Positions 59,404-64,000 of a stretch of 64,000 nt of DNA are shown piece after piece. The notes under the pieces are model-generated. The model ran no database searches. It was not told the origin of the DNA and saw only the letters and a list, made by a program, of their open reading frames with translations. Position 1 is the stretch's first letter; each line of letters starts with the position of its first letter. The DNA comes from Hyphomicrobiaceae bacterium (GTDB lineage: Bacteria; Pseudomonadota; Alphaproteobacteria; Rhizobiales; Hyphomicrobiaceae): contig WBUN01000005.1 of assembly GCA_008933705.1 (NCBI GenBank), positions 62,001 to 126,000 of the forward strand. The letters run 5' to 3'. Both the position numbers and the translations under genes were made by a program.

Positions 59404-60303
59404 ATGGGCATCACCTCCTCCCTGCATTCGCGATCGGAGAACCTGCAAGGCATCGCCGCGATGCTGCTGGCGATGGCGGCATTCGTTTCCAACGACACCC
59501 TGGTGAAGCTGGCCTCGCGAGAGCTGCCGACGGGCGAAGCCATCTTCGTGCGCGGGATGTTTGCCTCGCTCATCGCGGCCGGTCTCGTCGCCGCGAGCTA
59601 CGGCGCCCGCGCGCTGCCGGTCATGCTGAGCCGCACCGTCGTGCTGCGCGGGCTCGCCGACGTCTTTGCGACGATGCTGTTCATCACAGCGCTCGTGCAC
59701 ATGCCGATCGGTGACGCCAACGCGATCCTGCAGTTCACGCCGCTGGCAGTCACCGCGGCCGCGGCGCTGTTCCTCGGCGCGCCGGTCGGATGGCGCCGAT
59801 GGCTGGCGACGCTCGTCGGCCTCGCGGGCGTTCTCATCATCGTGCGCCCCGGCGCGGCCGGCTTCAACGCCTATGCCCCGCTCGCTGTCCTGTCGATCCT
59901 GTTCGTCGTGGCCCGCGACCTGCTCACGCGGCGATTGGGAGCGGAGGTGCGTACGCTGCTGGTCGTCTGCTCCTCATGCATCATGGTGATGCTTGGCAGC
60001 CTCGGCCTGGCCGCCTTCGAGGACTGGCGCTGGCCACCACACCTGGCGGTGCTCGCCCTGTTCGGCGCCAGCCTGGGGTTGCTGGCCGGCCATTACTGGA
60101 TCATCGTGGCGATGCGCTCCGGCGAGATCGCCGTGGTCGCACCATTCCGCTACTCGATCATCCTGTGGGCTATTCTTTCAGGCTTCCTGATCTGGGGGGA
60201 GATTCCCGATCTCGGGTCGTGGGGCGGCATCGCCATCGTCACGGCGGCCGGCCTCTACACCTTCGTGCGCGAGCGGCGCCTGGCGCAGGCGGCCCGGTCA
60301 TGA
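59404..60303 (+). CDS. DMT/EamA-family transporter
   Basis: The product has 299 residues with ten hydrophobic segments in two EamA-like halves (about 18-140 and 155-290). The first half has Phe-Val-Arg-Gly-Met-Phe-Ala-Ser and a Ala-Asn-Ala-Ile-Leu-Gln-Phe-Thr-Pro-Leu segment typical of the family. The transported metabolite is unknown. It lies 43 bases before the HpcH/HpaI aldolase gene on the same strand, so export or import of a related small acid is possible. Confidence 0.85.
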   Translation: MGITSSLHSRSENLQGIAAMLLAMAAFVSNDTLVKLASRELPTGEAIFVRGMFASLIAAGLVAASYGARALPVMLSRTVVLRGLADVFATMLFITALVHMPIGDANAILQFTPLAVTAAAALFLGAPVGWRRWLATLVGLAGVLIIVRPGAAGFNAYAPLAVLSILFVVARDLLTRRLGAEVRTLLVVCSSCIMVMLGSLGLAAFEDWRWPPHLAVLALFGASLGLLAGHYWIIVAMRSGEIAVVAPFRYSIILWAILSGFLIWGEIPDLGSWGGIAIVTAAGLYTFVRERRLAQAARS

Positions 60304-60346
60304 GGAAAATCCAGCGGCGGCATCTTCGACACCAGGGAGCCCTCAC

Positions 60347-61102
60347 ATGAAGCCCAACCGCATGAAGGAGAAGATTGCGCGCGGCGAGCCGGCGCTCGGC
60401 TGCTCGGTGATGTTTCCGTCGCCGCAGATCGTGGAGATGCTGGGCTACGCCGGATTTGACTGGGTCCTGATCGACTGCGAGCACGGCAGTATCGGCCCCG
60501 CCGACATCGAGCTTATGGCGATGGCCTGCGATGCGGCGGGCATCACGCCGATCGCACGCCCCAAGACCAACGCGGCCAGCGACATCCAGGCGGTTATGGA
60601 TCGCGGCGTGATGGGGGTGCAGGTGCCGCACATCAACTCGGCCGAGGATGCGCGCCGGGCAGTGGCGGCGGTGAAGTTTGGACCCGGCGCAGGACGCGGG
60701 CTGGCGGCCGGAACGCGGCCGGATAGCTGGGGCCTCGGCCCACGGATGCCTGATTTCACGCAACAAGCGAATAGGCAATCACTCGTGTGCGTGCAGTTGG
60801 AGCATGCTGAGGCGCTCCGGAACATCGACCAGATCCTGACCGTCGAGGACATCGACGTGTTCTTCATCGGCCCCTCCGACCTGTCCCAGTCGATGGGCCA
60901 TCCGGGCAATCCGAAGGCCCCGCCGGTGGCGAGGGCGATCAACGAGGCGCTGGCGAAGATCGCCGCCGCCGGCCGCACGCCCGGCATGCCGGCCGCCGCC
61001 GAGAACCTTTCAGACGTGATCGGCAAGGGCTGCCGCTATATCTACACCCACCTGCCGCGCCTGATCGGCGCGGGGGCGGCGGCCTTCTTCAAGGTGCGGT
61101 GA
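60347..61102 (+). CDS. HpcH/HpaI-family aldolase/citrate lyase
   Basis: The product has 251 residues. The TIM-barrel motifs are visible: Asp-Trp-Val-Leu-Ile-Asp-Cys-Glu-His-Gly near residue 38, an Arg in the Pro-Ile-Ala-Arg strand, Gly-Val-Gln-Val-Pro-His near residue 88, and Asp-Val-Phe-Phe-Ile-Gly-Pro-Ser-Asp-Leu-Ser near residue 170. These class II enzymes cleave 4-hydroxy-2-oxoacids to pyruvate and an aldehyde using a divalent metal. The natural substrate is unknown. It forms a likely operon with the DMT transporter. Confidence 0.85.
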   Translation: MKPNRMKEKIARGEPALGCSVMFPSPQIVEMLGYAGFDWVLIDCEHGSIGPADIELMAMACDAAGITPIARPKTNAASDIQAVMDRGVMGVQVPHINSAEDARRAVAAVKFGPGAGRGLAAGTRPDSWGLGPRMPDFTQQANRQSLVCVQLEHAEALRNIDQILTVEDIDVFFIGPSDLSQSMGHPGNPKAPPVARAINEALAKIAAAGRTPGMPAAAENLSDVIGKGCRYIYTHLPRLIGAGAAAFFKVR

Positions 61103-61108
61103 CCAGCG

Positions 61109-61170
61109 GTGGGATCAGACCCGCCATGCCGGCTGCCCCACATGGTCAGCGTTCGCCAGCGGGTCTGACC
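61109..61170. repeat. GGGTCTGACCC-type palindromic repeat (copy 1)
   Basis: The segment starts GGTGGGATCAGACCCGCCAT and ends GCGGGTCTGACC, with a middle ATGGTCAGC. It matches the copy at 63613-63679 in layout and most of its sequence. It lies between two convergent genes, so it may also terminate transcription. Confidence 0.65.
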
Positions 61171-61171
61171 C

Positions 61172-62557
61172 TCATCGGGGCTCGGCCCACAAATCGTATT
61201 CGTCGGCGTGGGCGACGCGGGCGCTGATGATCTCGCCGGGCTTGAGACCGGTAGCGCCGTTGAGGAACACGGAGCCATCGGTCTCCGGCGCATCCCACTT
61301 GGAGCGGCCTATCGCGCCTTCTTCGTCCGCCTCATCGATGATGACGGCGATGCTGCAGCCGACCTTGGCGGCCATCAGCTCGCGACTCACCTCCTGCTGG
61401 GCCGCCATGAAGCGGTGCCAGCGATCCTCCTTGACCTCCTCGGGGACGGCACCGGAAAGCACGTTGGCGGGCGCCCCCTCGACCGGCTCGTACTTGAAGC
61501 AGCCGACGCGGGCGAGCCTGGCCTCCTTCAGCCAGTCGAGCAGCAGCTCGAAGTCCTGCTCGGTCTCGCCGGGGAACCCGACAATGAAGGTAGAGCGGAC
61601 AGCGAGGTCCGGGCACGTCCTGCGCCAGGCGGCGAGCCGATCCAGCGTCTTCTCCTGGTGCGCGGGACGGCGCATGGCCTTCAGCACACGGGGCGAGGCG
61701 TGCTGGAAGGGGATGTCGAGGTAGGGGAGGATCTTCCCCTCCGCCATCAGCGGCAGCACATCGTCGACGTGCGGGTAAGGGTAGACGTAGTGCAGGCGCA
61801 CCCAGGCGCCGAGGCTGCCCAGCGCCTCGCACAGCTCGAGGAAGCGCGCCTTGACCGGCCTGCCCTTCCATCTGCTCTCGGCAAACTTGAGGTCGACGCC
61901 GTAGGCCGAGGTGTCCTGGCTGATGACGAGCAGCTCCTTCACGCCCGCCGTCACCAATCGCTCGGCTTCCGCCATCACGTGCGCGGCGGGGCGGCTGGCG
62001 AGGTCGCCGCGCAGGTGCGGGATGATGCAGAACGAGCAGCGGTGGTTGCAGCCCTCGGAAATCTTCAGATAGGCGTAATGGCGCGGCGTGAGGCGCAGGC
62101 CCTCGGGCGGCACGAGATCGATGAAGGGGTCGTGCAGGGGCGGCACCGCGTCGTGCACGGCGGCGACGACCTGCTCGTACTGGTGTGGACCGGTGACGGC
62201 CAGAACGCCGGGATGCGCGGCGACGATCTTGTCCTTCTCAACGCCCATGCAGCCGGTGACGACCACGCGGCCGTTCTCGGCCATGGCTTCGCCGATGGCA
62301 TCGAGGCTTTCCTTCTTGGCCGAGTCGAGAAAGCCACAGGTGTTGACGACCACGACGTCGGCCCCGGCATAGTCGGCGGACAGCTCATAGCCCTCGGCGC
62401 GCAGCTTGGTGATGATGCGCTCGGAATCAACCAGCGCCTTGGGACAGCCGAGCGAGACGATGCCGATGCGCGGCGGCGCTTTCTGCTTGGCGCGCAGGAT
62501 CTTCGGGGCGGGCTTGCGAGCGGCTCCGCGGGCGGACTTGGCGACGGCTTGCGGCAT
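61172..62557 (-). CDS. rimO: Ribosomal protein S12 methylthiotransferase
   Basis: The product has 461 residues. An N-terminal MTTase domain with Cys residues in Val-Ser-Leu-Gly-Cys-Pro-Lys, Val-Asn-Thr-Cys-Gly-Phe and Val-Thr-Gly-Cys-Met is followed by the radical-SAM motif Cys-Asn-His-Arg-Cys-Ser-Phe-Cys and a C-terminal TRAM domain. It adds a methylthio group to Asp89 of ribosomal protein S12. The RimO-specific Gly-Cys-Pro-Lys and Ser-Glu-Gly-Cys-Asn-His-Arg-Cys order separate it from MiaB. It has about 30 extra basic residues at the N-terminus. Confidence 0.95.
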   Translation of the reverse strand: MPQAVAKSARGAARKPAPKILRAKQKAPPRIGIVSLGCPKALVDSERIITKLRAEGYELSADYAGADVVVVNTCGFLDSAKKESLDAIGEAMAENGRVVVTGCMGVEKDKIVAAHPGVLAVTGPHQYEQVVAAVHDAVPPLHDPFIDLVPPEGLRLTPRHYAYLKISEGCNHRCSFCIIPHLRGDLASRPAAHVMAEAERLVTAGVKELLVISQDTSAYGVDLKFAESRWKGRPVKARFLELCEALGSLGAWVRLHYVYPYPHVDDVLPLMAEGKILPYLDIPFQHASPRVLKAMRRPAHQEKTLDRLAAWRRTCPDLAVRSTFIVGFPGETEQDFELLLDWLKEARLARVGCFKYEPVEGAPANVLSGAVPEEVKEDRWHRFMAAQQEVSRELMAAKVGCSIAVIIDEADEEGAIGRSKWDAPETDGSVFLNGATGLKPGEIISARVAHADEYDLWAEPR

Positions 62558-62611
62558 GGGGGGCTTGTAGCCGCGCCGGTGAGCGCGCGCAATGGCGATG
62601 GCGCCGGCAAG

Positions 62612-62685
62612 CTAGTGTGATGATCGAGAAATTCGCCGGTGTTCGCGGCATGCTTGGAGCGAATTTCTCGATCTGAATCACACGA
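62612..62685. repeat. Palindromic repeat, CTAGTGTGAT type
   Basis: Arms ATCGAGAAATTCGC and GCGAATTTCTCGAT lie about 22 bases apart, with outer GTGTGAT and ATCACAC. It stands 14 bases from the next palindrome and shares its CTAGTGT edge. Confidence 0.65.
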
Positions 62686-62699
62686 GCAACACTATGAAC

Positions 62700-62775
62700 C
62701 TAGTGTCCCTTTGATTCCGAAGTTCGCTCCCGGCCTTGCAGCAGACTTCGGCGAACTTCGGAATCGGGACACTAG
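62700..62775. repeat. Palindromic repeat, CTAGTGTCCC type
   Basis: CTAGTGTCCC at the left pairs with GGGACACTAG at the right, and GATTCCGAAGTTCGC pairs with GCGAACTTCGGAATC, with a loop of about 23 bases. The same layout occurs at 39769-39842. Confidence 0.7.
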
Positions 62776-62829
62776 TGACACGCCGGCATGCTCGGCCGAT
62801 AGTGTGCCGGTGCAGGCTGCGGAGGACGG

Positions 62830-63606
62830 ATGAGCAAGACCAAGAGCAAAGCGGCAGAGACCGACGGGATCAGCCCTATCGAGTACATGATCACGGCCAT
62901 CTCCGGCATGCTGGACGGGCTCGCCCACGTGGCGGTCGGCGCCCGCTCGCCCATCCCGGGCAGCGCCGCGCACCTGGCCAAGGCCCGCTCGGGCAGGCGG
63001 CTGCGCGTCTCGATCCTCGGCAGCCGCAAGCACAGCTCCTTCACCGACGGAGCGCGCGAGCTGTTCGACTGCGCCGGGCAGGGGCGCATCGACGCCTTCT
63101 TTCTCTCGGGCGGGCAGATCGACGGAAAGGCCAACATCAATCTCGTCGGCATCGGCGATATCGCCGCCTACCCGCGCGCGGAGGTGCGCTTTCCCGGCTC
63201 GTTCGGATCAGCCTATCTCTACTACGTCGTGCCCCGCGTGATCCTGTTCCACCAGGAGCATTCCCCGCGCGTGCTGGTCGATAAGGTCGATTTCATCAGC
63301 GCGCCCGGCACTAGCCCACCCGACGTGTTCCGCCCCGGCGGCCCCTACGCCCTGGTAACGCCGCTGTGCGTGTTCCGCTTCGATCGTACGCGCGCCCGCT
63401 TCACGCTGGCGAGCACGCATCCGGGCGTCTCGGTCGCCGATGTCCGCGCCGCCACCGGCTTCGACTACGACGAGCCCGATAGCGTGCCGGTGACGCCTGC
63501 GCCCAGCGCCGCCGACCTGGCGCTGCTGCGCGGGGAGGTCGCCCGCGCCGTCGCCGACACCTACCCGGCCTTCGCGGCCAAGGCCTGGGGCATCGGGCGG
63601 GCATAG
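62830..63606 (+). CDS. CoA-transferase family subunit (beta-type, GctB/IpdB-like)
   Basis: The product has 258 residues. Motifs are Asp-Ala-Phe-Phe-Leu-Ser-Gly-Gly-Gln-Ile-Asp followed by Gly-Lys-Ala-Asn-Ile-Asn-Leu-Val-Gly-Ile-Gly near residue 96, then a Phe-Pro-Gly-Ser-Phe-Gly-Ser-Ala strand and Val-Asp-Lys-Val-Asp-Phe-Ile-Ser. This is a beta-type subunit of the family that needs an alpha partner. The only alpha-type gene in view is 17 kb away at 45128-45949. A separate partner outside the window is possible. Confidence 0.8.
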   Translation: MSKTKSKAAETDGISPIEYMITAISGMLDGLAHVAVGARSPIPGSAAHLAKARSGRRLRVSILGSRKHSSFTDGARELFDCAGQGRIDAFFLSGGQIDGKANINLVGIGDIAAYPRAEVRFPGSFGSAYLYYVVPRVILFHQEHSPRVLVDKVDFISAPGTSPPDVFRPGGPYALVTPLCVFRFDRTRARFTLASTHPGVSVADVRAATGFDYDEPDSVPVTPAPSAADLALLRGEVARAVADTYPAFAAKAWGIGRA

Positions 63607-63612
63607 CAAGGC

Positions 63613-63679
63613 TGTGGGGTCAGACCCACCATGCCGCGCAACCCGCGTGGTCAGCTCTTGCCGGCGGGCCTGACCCCAC
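63613..63679. repeat. GGGTCTGACCC-type palindromic repeat (copy 2)
   Basis: It begins TGTGGGGTCAGACCCACCAT and ends GGGCCTGACCCCACG, with the central GTGGTCAGC. It corresponds to the copy at 61109-61170 and again lies between convergent genes. Confidence 0.65.
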
Positions 63680-63697
63680 GTCGTGCGACGTCTGCCC

Positions 63698-64000
63698 TCA
63701 TCGCTTCGCAACACCCTCGGGACGCTCGCTGCCGGGGAAGTAGAGGAAGCTGCCCTGGCCGACGGCGCACAGCGCGCCGGTCTCATCGCGCACCTCTCCG
63801 GTTGCGGTCACCACACGGCCTTCGATCCCCTCCATGCGGCCGATGCCGGTGAGCCTGCCGGGCTTGGCCGCGCGCAGAAACGTCGTCGTCAGGGACATGG
63901 TCGTGCTGAAGCGCGCGTTGCCGGGCACGGCGCAGTGGGAGACGGCGTGACCGAGTGCCGCGTCCAGAAGAGAGGCGTAGACCCCGCCGTGCACGATATT
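63698..64000 (-). CDS. PaaI-like hotdog thioesterase, 5' end outside window
   Basis: About 100 residues are visible. The family motif Asn-Ile-Val-His-Gly-Gly-Val-Tyr-Ala-Ser-Leu-Leu-Asp at the start of the visible part is followed by Thr-Thr-Met-Ser-Leu-Thr-Thr-Thr-Phe-Leu-Arg and a Gly-Arg-Met-Glu-Gly-Ile-Glu-Gly-Arg-Val-Val strand. These are typical of PaaI-type acyl-CoA thioesterases. The N-terminus runs off the right edge. The Met at 63994 is internal to the domain and not the start. Confidence 0.75.
   Translation of the reverse strand, partial: NIVHGGVYASLLDAALGHAVSHCAVPGNARFSTTMSLTTTFLRAAKPGRLTGIGRMEGIEGRVVTATGEVRDETGALCAVGQGSFLYFPGSERPEGVAKR

Overview
The window looks like a chromosome segment of a GC-rich alphaproteobacterium, most likely a member of the Hyphomicrobiales (Rhizobiales). 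The reasons are the high GC content, the RimO, MoaA and ETF-QO sequence types, a membrane-bound formate dehydrogenase operon with the small accessory proteins seen in that order, and several families of short palindromic intergenic repeats. The genus cannot be fixed from sequence reading alone. No rRNA, tRNA or CRISPR array was recognised.

Layout. (1) From position 1 (and beyond the left edge) to about 17.6 kb lies an integrated element inserted into comM. Its 440-residue tyrosine integrase sits next to the junction. Reading leftwards, it is followed by a 411-residue protein, an AlpA-type regulator, a RepB-like primase and a VapE-type helicase. A strikingly repeated region (eight GGTACGG copies around a nested palindrome) then looks like the element's replication origin. 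Further left are small unknown proteins, a DUF4238 protein, a membrane protein carrying a winged-helix domain, two tandem paralogous DNA-binding proteins, a virion-type lytic transglycosylase and several secreted or membrane small proteins. Gene content fits a phage satellite or replicating prophage-like island. The capsid and packaging genes, if any, and the other comM fragment lie off the left edge.

(2) 17.6-25.3 kb: truncated comM, an AraC-type regulator, a selenium-binding-protein/methanethiol oxidase gene with a membrane-protein neighbour, a permuted ATP-grasp-like protein, an ArsR-regulated ArsP-type permease, and gene remnants. (3) 25.4-30.7 kb: a catabolic locus with a TPP enzyme, a cupin, a TcuA-like flavoprotein, an epimerase remnant and an IclR regulator. 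(4) 30.8-37.1 kb: a phosphoesterase, then a two-component system divergent from a MacAB-like efflux system whose ATPase has Asp where the H-loop His is expected. (5) 37.4-42.8 kb: EVE protein, ETF-QO, uracil-DNA glycosylase, GyrI-like protein, MoaB and a membrane protein. (6) 43.0-47.5 kb: acetyl-CoA synthetase, a CoA-transferase subunit and an acyl-CoA ligase. (7) 47.7-57.9 kb: a twelve-gene, one-direction formate dehydrogenase operon including catalytic, iron-sulfur and cytochrome b subunits, a WD40-cytochrome c fusion, a TorD-like chaperone and a biotin/lipoate-ligase-like protein that seems to lack its catalytic lysine. (8) 58.3-64 kb: moaA, a DMT transporter, an HpcH/HpaI aldolase, rimO, the probable partner CoA-transferase subunit, and a partial thioesterase.

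The backbone genes point to a respiratory organism using formate as electron donor. MoaA and MoaB make the molybdenum cofactor that the formate dehydrogenase needs, and acetyl-CoA synthetase, CoA ligase/transferase and ETF-QO handle acyl-CoA substrates. The best candidates for something undescribed are the origin-like repeat array with its split primase/helicase in the comM island, the membrane-tethered DNA-binding protein there, and the degenerate ligase plus WD40-cytochrome in the formate dehydrogenase operon.
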